Source of the DNA: an uncultured Eubacteriales bacterium
GTDB taxonomy: Bacteria > Bacillota > Clostridia > Oscillospirales > Acutalibacteraceae
Direction of reading: 5' to 3'
DNA length: 52,190 nt
Assembly (NCBI GenBank): GCA_900315285.1
Contig: OMYO01000009.1
Span: 1 to 52,190 of the forward strand
A program made the translations under genes and the position numbers. Below the pieces are notes generated by a model. The model was not told the DNA's origin. It made no database searches and was given only the letters and a program-made list of their open reading frames with translations. Shown here piece after piece: positions 1 through 8,501 of the stretch (position 1 is the first letter of the stretch; each line of letters begins with the position of its first letter).

Positions 1-50
1 CCTTTTCTCGGAATGTGGAACCAATCCACAGGATTTGAGAACAAGAAGAA

Positions 51-101
51 GGACTGTACCGAAAATGGCTTATTCAGCCATTTTGATACAGCCCCTTTTT
101 T
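51..101 (+). terminator. Intrinsic terminator facing right
   Basis: An imperfect hairpin (51-95) has an inner stem AAAATGGCT/AGCCATTTT with a 5-base loop and an outer stem built from GGACTGTA and TACAGCCC. Six T residues follow at 96-101. Its orientation suits a plus-strand gene lying left of the window. Its outer arms resemble those of the hairpin at 129-171. Confidence 0.7.
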
Positions 102-121
102 AGGACTGAATCGCCCACAAT

Positions 122-171
122 AACAAAAAGGACTGCACCGGAACGGAGAAACTCCGTCTTGGTACAGTCCT
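122..171 (-). terminator. Terminator of the purine permease / siroheme operon
   Basis: A hairpin with outer arms AGGACTG (129-135) and CAGTCCT (165-171) and an inner ACGGAG/CTCCGT stem lies 18 bases beyond the stop of the permease gene. Read on the minus strand it ends in a T-rich tail (TTTTTGTTATTG). This is a standard rho-independent terminator and probably ends the whole leftward operon. Confidence 0.8.
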
Positions 172-189
172 AAAATTTTCTCAGATTGG

Positions 190-1536
190 TTACTGGAACT
201 TAAAAATCAGCTGTGCTATTCGCAGCGCAAACAGGACAAAGACGACCCACATGATGAGCGATACATCTTTGATTTTTCCGGTGCAGACCTTGCAGATGAC
301 CCAAGTCATAATGCCAAACATGATACCGTTTGCAATGGAGGAAGTCATGGGCATAGTTGCAATGGCCATGAAACCGCCGGCGGTATCAGCGACGTCGTCA
401 CTAAAGTTCATCTTGGTGACATTCGAGATCATAAGCATTCCGACGTACAGAAGTGCAGCAGAAGTTGCAAAGGACGGAATTGCCAGGAAGATGGGGCTTA
501 AGAACAGTGCAAGAATGAACATACAACCGGTAGTGAACGAGGTCAGTCCAGTCTTGCCGCCCTCAGCGACACCGGCACTGGACTCGACGAAACTCGTTAC
601 GGTAGAAGTACCGAGACAGGCACCCACAGTGGTGCCAAGTGCGTCCGCCATAAGGACACGGCCGACACGGGGAAGATTGCCTTTTTCGTCAAGCAGGCCA
701 GCCTTATCAGCAACGCCGATTACTGTGCCTACCGTATCAAACAGGTCGACATAGAGGAAGCTGATGACGATTGCAGCGAATTGAAGCAGATGGTGTCCTG
801 CCCATGCAAAATTGAATTTGAAGGCCGTGTTGGCAAGGCCGCCAAGATGGAGACCCTGGGAGAAATCCGGGAATAGGCTAAGACCAGTATACCAGCCGCC
901 AAGTTGTGCAAACATTCCGAGAACCCAGGTTGCAAGCATTCCGATAAGAACGGCACCCTTTACATTGTAGTGGGACAGAACAACAATCAGCAAGAAGCCA
1001 ACGAGGCAAAGAACAACCTCCGGAGAGGCGAAGTTGCCAAGGCCCAGTATATTAGTTTTTTCTGCCACCACGATTTTGGCGTTCTTCAAACCAATGATTG
1101 TGATGAACAATCCGATTCCGGTGGTAATGCCGTATTTCAGATTCTGCGGGATACCGTTTACGATTTTCTCCCGGAATTTAAACACCGAGAGCAGGATAAA
1201 GATGAGACCCTCCACAAAGACCGCCGTGAGAGCGACTGTGAAGGCGTTGGGCACATCTTTCAAATCATTAAGGCAAACGGTATAGGCAAAGTAAGCATTC
1301 AGTCCCAGGCCTGCTGAGAGCGCGATAGGATAGTTTGCCAGAAATGCCATGATGAATGTGGCAATAGCGGATGCTAATGCAGTGGCAACAAACACTCCAC
1401 TCGGATCCATGACACTCCCAAGAATTTGTGGGTTGACGGCCAGGATATACGCCATAGCCAGGAACGTCGTGAGTCCGGCGATGATCTCCGTCCTCACATT
1501 GGTCCCGTGTTCCTTCAGCTTGAATAGTTTCTCCAT
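190..1536 (-). CDS. NCS2 family purine (guanine/hypoxanthine/adenine) permease, AzgA/PbuG type
   Basis: This 448-residue membrane protein imports a purine base, probably by proton symport. The N-terminus (EHGTNVRTEIIAGLTTFLAMAYI) and the central TSTVTSFVESSAGVAEGG segment around residues 310-330 are signatures of the AzgA/PbuG branch of the NCS2 family. About twelve to fourteen hydrophobic segments cover the chain, and the length is normal for the family. An AAGGAG site lies just before the ATG. It follows the aconitase X small subunit by 26 bases with no terminator between them, so it is probably the last gene of the leftward operon. Family assignment is firm; the exact base transported cannot be read from sequence. 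Confidence 0.92.
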   Translation of the reverse strand: MEKLFKLKEHGTNVRTEIIAGLTTFLAMAYILAVNPQILGSVMDPSGVFVATALASAIATFIMAFLANYPIALSAGLGLNAYFAYTVCLNDLKDVPNAFTVALTAVFVEGLIFILLSVFKFREKIVNGIPQNLKYGITTGIGLFITIIGLKNAKIVVAEKTNILGLGNFASPEVVLCLVGFLLIVVLSHYNVKGAVLIGMLATWVLGMFAQLGGWYTGLSLFPDFSQGLHLGGLANTAFKFNFAWAGHHLLQFAAIVISFLYVDLFDTVGTVIGVADKAGLLDEKGNLPRVGRVLMADALGTTVGACLGTSTVTSFVESSAGVAEGGKTGLTSFTTGCMFILALFLSPIFLAIPSFATSAALLYVGMLMISNVTKMNFSDDVADTAGGFMAIATMPMTSSIANGIMFGIMTWVICKVCTGKIKDVSLIMWVVFVLFALRIAQLIFKFQ

Positions 1537-1562
1537 TCAAAGATCTCCTTCATCTTCAGTTC

Positions 1563-1997
1563 TTATTCAATGACGACAGTGCCGTCCTCTTTGACTGTGA
1601 TCTTGTCCCCGTCTTTCACCGCCTCCAGGAACTCCTCTCCCAGGGAGTCCACGGTGGGCATGGAATTGTCAGTCCAGACATCGGCCAGGATGGCTCCGGC
1701 GGCCGCCAGTGAATCAATGGGCTCGGAGAACAGCAGACAGGCCGGGTTTTTCTCGAGCTTGGCTGAGGTGTAGAGCATCATTCCACCGGTAGTGGACCCG
1801 ATGGTCTTGGGAAGACAGAGCGCCTTCCCCTGCAGCTCTTTTTTGTAGAGTTCCCGGTTGCTCTGGTCGTTGCAGATGGTCTTTTTCTGAATAAACATCA
1901 TCTGCATGGAGGCCAGCGTGTTGAAGCCCTCATGGGTGACGACAGCCTCAGCTGTGCAGTTTCCGGGTATTACGACTCTCCCCTTGAACTCCTTCAT
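1563..1997 (-). CDS. Aconitase X small (swivel) subunit, DUF126 family
   Basis: This 144-residue protein is the swivelling beta-barrel domain of a split aconitase X. Recognisable features are the start (MKEFKGRVVIPGNCTAEAVV), the IGSTTGGMMLY loop near residues 65-75 where the family carries its conserved Gly-Ser-rich segment, and the closing DGDKITVKEDGTVVI strand. The start overlaps the stop of the large subunit by four bases (ATGA) and has a perfect AGGAGGTGA site, so the two subunits are translationally coupled. Split AcnX enzymes are known as cis-3-hydroxy-L-proline dehydratases in bacteria and as mevalonate 5-phosphate dehydratases in archaea. Which reaction applies here is not determined. 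Confidence 0.9.
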   Translation of the reverse strand: MKEFKGRVVIPGNCTAEAVVTHEGFNTLASMQMMFIQKKTICNDQSNRELYKKELQGKALCLPKTIGSTTGGMMLYTSAKLEKNPACLLFSEPIDSLAAAGAILADVWTDNSMPTVDSLGEEFLEAVKDGDKITVKEDGTVVIE

Positions 1998-3274
1998 GCA
2001 AGGTCACCTCCTGTGATCTGCGCGAGGATCTCGCTGTCGGTATAGTATCTGCTGGACGTGTAGGTCCGCAGTTTGTTGGAATTGGTGATAACGGGCTTGC
2101 GCGCACAGAGCGGGTTGTCCATATACATGAGTGGGCAGATATTGCTGACCACGACGCCATAGGACTTCAGTTTGCGGTACTCCTCCGATTTCTGAAAGAC
2201 CTCCAGAACATCGGGCGATGTAGTGATGACCGTGGGAATGACGACTTTCTTCTTGCCATTCGCCGCGAGGGCCTCTCCAATATCCTCTGTCCACTGCTGC
2301 AGCTGACGGTAACTCATATGGGGACATCCCATAAAGCAGAGCTTGGGCTTTGCCTTTGGATTCTTCCAAATGCAGGGGTAGCTCTCCTTCACCCGTTCCA
2401 GTTCGGCGTCGTCAATGACATAGACCTTCGCGTCATCCGCAATAAGCGACTCCCCGAGCTCTACGGCCTCCGGAGTCAGGTTCTCAATGTGGTAAAGACC
2501 AACTGCTCCATTCGAAGCAGTGGCAGCGCCGAAATCCTTCAGGTAGTCCTTGGCCGCACCGTTCAACTCCGTGCCGATCCACTTGTCGAGACCCTTGACA
2601 TACGGGACATCCTCCATGACCTTCATGCCGATGGCGGAACCCAGCACCTGGGCCTCCGGCTTCTTGGAGGTGCGGACCTCGACGACCCATTTGGCCTTTC
2701 TGCCCTCATCGGTCAGGAAACCATAATATGGGACAAACCCGAGGATGGAGCCGAAGAGCTCATAGATTCCGGAATTCCGGTTGCAGCGGGCACCGAGTAC
2801 ACTGTTGGCGTAGACGACAGCGGAAGATTCAGCCCAGGAGAGTACATCGCCCTTCTCCGGGATATTCCCGACCTCATCCATGTAGCAGGTACATGTGTAG
2901 GCGCGATCGTTCATGAGGCCCATCTTCTTCAGCTGTTTGTCATAGGGCTTCTGCTTCAGATAGATGGCTTTCCAGGTCAGGCGTTCCAGGGGCGATGCAG
3001 GGACGTTGGGATCCAGCGGATACGGGTCCACCGAAAACGGCTGCTTGGACACGACCCCTGCGTCCAGCAGCTCCTGTACTAGGTCAAAGACCGGCGTCAG
3101 AAACGAGAGACCAAAACTGGTGACCAGATGACCGTACTTTCCGGTGACCGGCACCATTTTTTCTGCCCCGAAGGCCTCACCGAACAGGACCAGAGACTTC
3201 ATGATTTTTGCTCTCTCCGCTCCCTGTTCCCCATCATAAATGGCCTGCTGTTCCGGGGTCAGCTTCATTTTCAT
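1994..3274 (-). CDS. Aconitase X large (catalytic) subunit, DUF521 family
   Basis: This 426-residue catalytic subunit is expected to bind an iron-sulfur cluster and dehydrate a hydroxy acid or hydroxy amino acid. Family landmarks are the ANSVLGARCNRNSGI segment (about residues 150-165), a GCPHMSYRQL motif in the second half, and the C-terminal VITNSNKLRTY segment. Several cysteines (CTC near residue 125, GARC, FMGC, NICP, LCAR) are candidate cluster ligands. The start chosen is the in-frame ATG at 3274, because an AGGAG at 3283-3287 sits 8 bases before it. A GTG at 3283 would overlap that site. Neighbours are an unknown gene upstream and the small subunit downstream. No proline- or isoprenoid-pathway gene is adjacent, so the substrate is open. 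Confidence 0.9.
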   Translation of the reverse strand: MKMKLTPEQQAIYDGEQGAERAKIMKSLVLFGEAFGAEKMVPVTGKYGHLVTSFGLSFLTPVFDLVQELLDAGVVSKQPFSVDPYPLDPNVPASPLERLTWKAIYLKQKPYDKQLKKMGLMNDRAYTCTCYMDEVGNIPEKGDVLSWAESSAVVYANSVLGARCNRNSGIYELFGSILGFVPYYGFLTDEGRKAKWVVEVRTSKKPEAQVLGSAIGMKVMEDVPYVKGLDKWIGTELNGAAKDYLKDFGAATASNGAVGLYHIENLTPEAVELGESLIADDAKVYVIDDAELERVKESYPCIWKNPKAKPKLCFMGCPHMSYRQLQQWTEDIGEALAANGKKKVVIPTVITTSPDVLEVFQKSEEYRKLKSYGVVVSNICPLMYMDNPLCARKPVITNSNKLRTYTSSRYYTDSEILAQITGGDLA

Positions 3275-3279
3275 GGCAT

Positions 3280-3900
3280 TCACTCCTTTTCGAGAAGATA
3301 TTCCTCCGTATCATTACGGTTAAAATAGGCAATAATATTCTCTTTGGAGACGGTGCGCTCTGCGGCACCCTCCCCCTCCGGTTCCTTTTTCCAGTGGAAA
3401 CCGTCCGCGCTGTAGAGTGTCAGTTCCTCAGGAAGGCTGTTATAGACAGAGAGCTCTTCCTCTGTCATGAGAGCCTCTGCCGTGGCGGCGTGGAGCATGG
3501 CATAGACCTTTTCCTCCGTTGTATGGGAGAAGGGGTTCTCCATCATGATCCAGGCCATTCCAAGGCAGTCCCCAAAGTCATACATGCTGAGACTCTTCTG
3601 GACTTTCTCCAGGAAGAGCATCCACCAGGAGCGGCGGATCATGAATGCCATAACGCTTTGAGGGTTCTTCATGTAGTGGAACTGTTCGAGATACTGTCCG
3701 GCAATCATGTCACGGGCTGCTCCGTTCTCCAGGATGTTCACCTGACCGGGATTTCCGTCCGGCATACGCACCGGAAGTACGGCACTCTCAAAAATAGGAT
3801 GATTTACATGGTCCGGGGAGAACTCCGTCTCCTCAATATCTGAGCCCAATAGCTCAATGTAGACCCGCTTGACCTCCTGCATATCTGTCTCGGTCAACAT
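3280..3900 (-). CDS. Unrecognised 206-residue protein between hemL and aconitase X
   Basis: I do not recognise this protein with confidence. It is soluble, acidic at both ends, has no signal peptide or membrane segment, and is rich in Trp and Met in its middle (RRSWWMLFLEK). The start at 3900 has a GGAG site and lies 16 bases after the hemL stop; its end is 5 bases from the aconitase X start. The frame could be extended further upstream, but only into hemL. The C-terminal part (SLPEELTLY followed about 30 residues later by KENIIAYFNR) recalls, from memory, small Bacillota and phage proteins with an LPxxVTVYRG motif and an ADP-ribosyltransferase-like fold. The YRG residues are replaced here by YSA and the stretch between the motifs is shortened. 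A function should not be inferred from this alone. Confidence 0.7.
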   Translation of the reverse strand: MLTETDMQEVKRVYIELLGSDIEETEFSPDHVNHPIFESAVLPVRMPDGNPGQVNILENGAARDMIAGQYLEQFHYMKNPQSVMAFMIRRSWWMLFLEKVQKSLSMYDFGDCLGMAWIMMENPFSHTTEEKVYAMLHAATAEALMTEEELSVYNSLPEELTLYSADGFHWKKEPEGEGAAERTVSKENIIAYFNRNDTEEYLLEKE

Positions 3901-3916
3901 GGTCACAACACTCCTG

Positions 3917-5182
3917 TCAGTAGTTTTTGATAATTTCACAAGTTCGGGCAATGTCGTCCTCGCTGTGGGCGTCGGAGACAAACATGGCCTCATACTGGGA
4001 TGGCGCAACATAGACGCTATGCTCCAGCATATAGGAGAAATAGGCGGAAAAAGCAGTCTTGTCCGTCCGGTCGGCATCTGTGAAATTGCGGACCGGCCCA
4101 TGCGTAAAGAAGGCGCTGAGCAGGGAACCCACGCGGTTTACGGTCACCTTTCCCGTCTCCGCATAAGCTTTTTCCAGTTTTTCCGCCTTCTCGTCAATGC
4201 GGCGATAGATATCCTTGTCCTTTAAGAGGAGCTGCAGCGTCGTGACGCCTGCAGCCGTGGCAACGGGGTTGCCGGACAGGGTTCCAGCCTGGTAAACCGG
4301 TCCAAGAGGCGATACACAATCCATGATGTCACGCTGCCCGCAATAGGCAGCCAGTGGCATTCCCCCTCCGACAATCTTTCCGTAGGTCACCATGTCCGGC
4401 TTCACCCCGTAGTATTCCGCGGCGCCGCCATAGGATAGGCGGAACCCGGTGATGACCTCGTCGAACAGCAGGACGGTTCCATGTTCCGCCGTGATGCGGC
4501 GCAGCGCGGAAAGGAAGCCCGGCTGCGGCGGCACGACGCCCATGTTGGCAGCAACGGGCTCCACGACGACACAGGCAATGCGGTCGCCATATTCCGAGAA
4601 CAGATCCTCTACCTGAGAGACATTGTTGTACTCAGCAAGAAGCGTACAGTCCGTAAACGCCTTTGGCACGCCGGCACTGTCAGGCACAGCATTGGTCAGA
4701 AGACCAGAACCGGCTTTGACAAGAAGACCGTCGGAGTGTCCGTGATAACAGCCGACAAATTTCAGGATGAGGTCCCGGCCGGTGTAGCCGCGTGCCGCAC
4801 GGACCGCGCTCATGACGGCCTCGGTGCCGCTGTTCACCAGGCGAATCTTCTCCGCTGCGGGGCTACCCGCTTGAATAAGTTCGGCGAGCTCCGACTCCCG
4901 TTTTGTAGGCGCCCCGAACGTGAGACCGCCGGCACAGGCTTTCTGTACCGCCTCTATGACCTCCGGGCGGGCGTGCCCCAGGATGCCCGGGCCCCAGGAG
5001 CAGACGTAGTCAATAAACTCATTGCCGTCCACGTCGAAGATCCGGTCGCCGGAGGCATGGTCAATGAACAGTGGTGTCCGGCCCACAGCGTTGAAGGCGC
5101 GAACCGGAGAGTTCACGCCTCCTGGCATGAGGCCCTTGGCCTCGGCAAACAGTTCTTCAGACCGCTCCGTGTTCAGACTCAT
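3917..5182 (-). CDS. hemL: Glutamate-1-semialdehyde 2,1-aminomutase
   Basis: This is a PLP-dependent enzyme of the C5 pathway that converts glutamate-1-semialdehyde to 5-aminolevulinate in the cytosol. The 421-residue chain shows the aminotransferase class III pattern: PGGVNSPVRAF at the start, NSGTEAVMSAVRAAR, a CYHGHSDGLL segment, LFDEVITGFR and the VTYGKIVGGGMP lysine segment that binds PLP. The ATG at 5182 overlaps the hemB stop by four bases, which fixes the start; a longer reading would run back into hemB. It is the last tetrapyrrole gene of the operon and works directly after HemA. Length and motifs are normal. Confidence 0.96.
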   Translation of the reverse strand: MSLNTERSEELFAEAKGLMPGGVNSPVRAFNAVGRTPLFIDHASGDRIFDVDGNEFIDYVCSWGPGILGHARPEVIEAVQKACAGGLTFGAPTKRESELAELIQAGSPAAEKIRLVNSGTEAVMSAVRAARGYTGRDLILKFVGCYHGHSDGLLVKAGSGLLTNAVPDSAGVPKAFTDCTLLAEYNNVSQVEDLFSEYGDRIACVVVEPVAANMGVVPPQPGFLSALRRITAEHGTVLLFDEVITGFRLSYGGAAEYYGVKPDMVTYGKIVGGGMPLAAYCGQRDIMDCVSPLGPVYQAGTLSGNPVATAAGVTTLQLLLKDKDIYRRIDEKAEKLEKAYAETGKVTVNRVGSLLSAFFTHGPVRNFTDADRTDKTAFSAYFSYMLEHSVYVAPSQYEAMFVSDAHSEDDIARTCEIIKNY

Positions 5183-6156
5183 GCCTGTTCCTCCTTCAGC
5201 CATTGTGCCACATCCAGTGCGTGGTAAGTGATGATGATGGAGGCCCCGGCCCGTTTCATGGCGGTGAGGTTCTCTGTGACAATGCGACGTTCGTCGATCC
5301 ATCCGTTAGCCGATGCGGCCTTCACCATTGCATATTCTCCGCTTACATTATAGCAGGCAATGGGGTAATCGGTCATTTCCGATACCTCTTTTAATACGTC
5401 CAAAAAGGCAAGGGCGGGCTTGACCATGACAATATCGGCGCCCATCTCAATGTCGTTTTCGACCTCACGGATACCCTCTTTTCCGTTACGGGTATCCATC
5501 TGATAGGAACGACGGTCCACAAAGCAGGGTGCTGACCCGGCTGCGTCGCGGAACGGTCCGTAATAGGCGGAGGCATACTTGGCACTGTAGCCCATGATGG
5601 GGGTCGACTCAAAGCCGGCGGCGTCGAGTCCTGCGCGGATAGCTGCTACATCGCCATCCATCATATCAGACGGGGCGACCATGTCAGCACCTGCCTGTAC
5701 ACAGGTGACGGCCATCTTCGTCAAAAGCGGGAGTGTCTCATCGTTGAGAATGGTGGCGTGATCCTCCCCAATCAGACCGCAGTGGCCATGGTCGGTGTAT
5801 TCACAGAGGCAGATATCCGCAATGACAATGAGGTTCGGATATTTTGCCTTTATTTGACGAATGACCCTCTGGACAATGCCGTCCGGGTCATAGGCACTGC
5901 TTCCCACGGCATCCTTTGTCCCGGGGATGCCAAACAGGAGGATTCCGGATATCCCGCTTGCGGCGACCTCGGAAAGAATCTCATCCATGCGGTCCAGGGA
6001 CCACCGAAATACGCCGGGCATGGAGGGAATTGGCTCCTTGATGTCCTCCCCCTCAATGACAAACATGGGGTAGATGAGCTCCTTGACGCTTAAGCGCGTC
6101 TCGGCCACGAGGTCACGCAGGGCCTGGGTCTTTCGTAATCTGCGGAATCTGTTCAT
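5179..6156 (-). CDS. hemB: Delta-aminolevulinic acid dehydratase (porphobilinogen synthase)
   Basis: This enzyme joins two 5-aminolevulinate molecules into porphobilinogen. The 325-residue sequence has the family landmarks: a cysteine-rich zinc site (DICLCEYTDHGHCG, about residues 118-131), the first Schiff-base lysine in MGYSAKYASAYYG and the second in MVKPAL. The presence of all three cysteines suggests a Zn-dependent enzyme. Four-base overlaps with the genes on both sides (the HemC-CobA-HemD fusion upstream, hemL downstream) show tight translational coupling. Confidence 0.97.
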   Translation of the reverse strand: MNRFRRLRKTQALRDLVAETRLSVKELIYPMFVIEGEDIKEPIPSMPGVFRWSLDRMDEILSEVAASGISGILLFGIPGTKDAVGSSAYDPDGIVQRVIRQIKAKYPNLIVIADICLCEYTDHGHCGLIGEDHATILNDETLPLLTKMAVTCVQAGADMVAPSDMMDGDVAAIRAGLDAAGFESTPIMGYSAKYASAYYGPFRDAAGSAPCFVDRRSYQMDTRNGKEGIREVENDIEMGADIVMVKPALAFLDVLKEVSEMTDYPIACYNVSGEYAMVKAASANGWIDERRIVTENLTAMKRAGASIIITYHALDVAQWLKEEQA

Positions 6157-8501
6157 GAATTTTCAACCTCGATCAGAATGGTATGGACGAGACCCTCCAC
6201 GGAGGAGGTCCCGGAGATGACGGTGTGCGCATCCGTATATTCCCGGAGCGAATCCGCCGTATATTTGCCGATGCAGACCGGCACCGTCTTTCCCGTGACC
6301 GATCCGCCGGCGGCAAAGTATTCCCGCACGCCTTCGGAACTTGCGAAGACAAGGTAGTCGGACTCCGGAAGAGCCGGAATTTTCGCTGCAATTTCCGGAC
6401 TTGGGCCGGTATCATAGACCCGCGCCTCCGTGAAGTTTATTCCCTGTTCAGAGAGCCGCTCCGAGAGCACACGGTTGCCTTTAACCGCTCTGGGTATGAG
6501 GAGCCGGTCATGGGGACCAACGGTGCGGATAAGTTCCTCCGCGAGCCCGTCCGAGGTAAACGTCTTCGGGCAAAGATCTGGGGCGATGTGGTATTTTTTC
6601 AAATAAGCACCTGTGGCAGCGCCGATCACAGCAACTTTCAGCCCGCCCAGCTGCCGAATGTCCATCCCCCTGCGATAGAACTCCTCGAAGAACCGGTCAA
6701 TGGCGTTTCGTCCGGTGAATACCACATAAGTGTAGTCGGAAAGGGAGTCCAACGCTTGTGAAAACGTCTCGTCTTCTACCGGAAGAATCTGCAGCAGCGG
6801 CAGAGGGGTAATAGCTCCCCCCTCTCGCTCAAGAGCAAGGGACATTTTTCGGCAGAACGAGGCCGTTCCACATACTGTAGTGCTGGTGCCCGCCAGTGGC
6901 AGAGCTTTCGGTGAAGTCATATCCAGTGCAGCACATTTCCCTATGACGATAGTAGCCGGTGTCACAATATGGGGGTCAGCCGCCGCAAGCGCTGGAAGCT
7001 CCGCCAACGTACTGCGAAGAACATACTGCCCGGAACGTGTCCCGTTGGAGATGACCGCTGCCGGTGTGCTTCCATCCATGCCGTTGGACTGCAGGGCATG
7101 GCAGATATTGGGAAGGGCATGGAGCCCCATCAGGAAAACAAGAGTGGAGTCCATACGGGCAAGCGTAGAGAAGTCTAAGTTGTCCGTGAGGGAGCCATCG
7201 GCAGAGTGTCCGGTAATGACCGAAAACATGTTGCTGACGCCCCGGTGGGTCACCGGAATACCGGCAGCCATGGGTACGGAGATGGCAGAGGTCACGCCTG
7301 GCACGACCTCATAGGGAATTCCGGCACTTTGCAGTGCCTGGCACTCCTCGCCGCCGCGGCCAAAGACAAATGGATCGCCCCCCTTGAGACGGACCACAGT
7401 CTTCCCCTCCTGTGCTTTTCTCAGGAGAAGCGCCGTGATTTCATCCTGTCGCATGGAGTGGTGACCTGCCCGCTTGCCGGCGTAGAGCTTTTCACAGTCC
7501 GGACGGCACAGGGAGAGCAGGGTCTCGTCGGCAAGGTAGTCGTAGATGACGACGTCGCAGTCTTTAAGAAGGTCCCGGGTACGCTTGGTGGTATAGTCAG
7601 GATTTCCCGGTCCCGCTCCGGCGAGATACACAAAAGAGTGTCCCTCCATCTTACGGGCCAGATTTTCCAGCTCCTGTTTCCGGTTTTCCAGAGAAAGCTC
7701 TGCCACAACAATGGAGGGCTTCCGATAAAATGCGGTAATTCTCACAGTCTTGGAATCAGTCCACTCCGCATGTACGCCGACCGCGTCATGGCAGTCCGCA
7801 CCAAGCTGTTTCATGAGTTCCCGCTCCAAGTCAAAGAGAATATGGGTCTTGGGATGGTCAATTTGACGAAGCAGCTGCTCTGCCTCGGAACCCCTCAGGG
7901 CCTCGCAGGCAATAATCCCCTGGCAAGCCGCGGGCACGAACTCCGACGGCTGAAATTTTCGTACCGTCAAATCATCCAGTGGAATCCCCAATCGATTTAC
8001 CCCGGCAGCGGCCAACAGGATGGCATCATATTCGCCATTCTGAAGCTTTTGGATTCTCGTCGGAACATTGCCCCGGAGAAGAGTCACTTTGCAGTCTGGG
8101 TAAAGGACATGGGCCATGGCCTCCCGCCTTGGGCTAGCGGTACCAATGACACCGGTTTCAAGATTGGAGTCCGGACGGCTGATCAGCAGGTCCGCCGGGT
8201 TCTCCCGCTCCGAGACTGCGGGAATACAGAACGGAGCACCCGTTGCCGATGGGAGATCCTTGGCACTATGGACCGCAAAGTCAATTTCCCTGCGCTCCAT
8301 GGCACTCTCCAGTTCCCGGACAAACAGTCCTTTTCCACCGGCATCCGCAAGTGGGCGGTCCTGAATTCGGTCTCCGGAGGTCCGGATAATGACCGGCTCT
8401 ACCGTGAGCTCCGGGTCCATTCTCTGAAGTTCTTCCGCTATCAATGCTGTCTGACGGAGCGCCAGCGCACTCCCCCGGGTTCCCGCCCGAAGCGTTTTCA
8501 T
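6153..8501 (-). CDS. HemC-CobA-HemD triple fusion: porphobilinogen deaminase / uroporphyrinogen-III methyltransferase / uroporphyrinogen-III synthase
   Basis: This 782-residue protein carries three consecutive enzymes. Residues 1-285 are porphobilinogen deaminase: VHSAKDLP (77-84, with the catalytic Asp) and Cys237 in LGADCHDAVG, the expected dipyrromethane attachment site. Residues 288-528 are S-adenosylmethionine uroporphyrinogen-III methyltransferase, with VYLAGAGPGNPDYTT, VVRLKGGDPFVFGRGGEE and VVPGVTSA. Residues about 535-782 are a uroporphyrinogen-III synthase domain, more diverged but with VVFTGRNAIDRFF and YLVFASSEGV. Together they turn porphobilinogen into precorrin-2, in the cytosol. 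No frameshift or linker stop is visible. CobA-HemD fusions are well known in Clostridia; adding HemC in the same chain is less common. Four-base overlaps join it to both neighbours. Confidence 0.93.
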   Translation of the reverse strand: MKTLRAGTRGSALALRQTALIAEELQRMDPELTVEPVIIRTSGDRIQDRPLADAGGKGLFVRELESAMERREIDFAVHSAKDLPSATGAPFCIPAVSERENPADLLISRPDSNLETGVIGTASPRREAMAHVLYPDCKVTLLRGNVPTRIQKLQNGEYDAILLAAAGVNRLGIPLDDLTVRKFQPSEFVPAACQGIIACEALRGSEAEQLLRQIDHPKTHILFDLERELMKQLGADCHDAVGVHAEWTDSKTVRITAFYRKPSIVVAELSLENRKQELENLARKMEGHSFVYLAGAGPGNPDYTTKRTRDLLKDCDVVIYDYLADETLLSLCRPDCEKLYAGKRAGHHSMRQDEITALLLRKAQEGKTVVRLKGGDPFVFGRGGEECQALQSAGIPYEVVPGVTSAISVPMAAGIPVTHRGVSNMFSVITGHSADGSLTDNLDFSTLARMDSTLVFLMGLHALPNICHALQSNGMDGSTPAAVISNGTRSGQYVLRSTLAELPALAAADPHIVTPATIVIGKCAALDMTSPKALPLAGTSTTVCGTASFCRKMSLALEREGGAITPLPLLQILPVEDETFSQALDSLSDYTYVVFTGRNAIDRFFEEFYRRGMDIRQLGGLKVAVIGAATGAYLKKYHIAPDLCPKTFTSDGLAEELIRTVGPHDRLLIPRAVKGNRVLSERLSEQGINFTEARVYDTGPSPEIAAKIPALPESDYLVFASSEGVREYFAAGGSVTGKTVPVCIGKYTADSLREYTDAHTVISGTSSVEGLVHTILIEVENS

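Noticed and set aside
3917..5302. A longer hemL start at 5302
   Set aside because: The extra 40 residues are out-of-frame hemB sequence. The ATG at 5182 overlaps the hemB stop and matches the family N-terminus.
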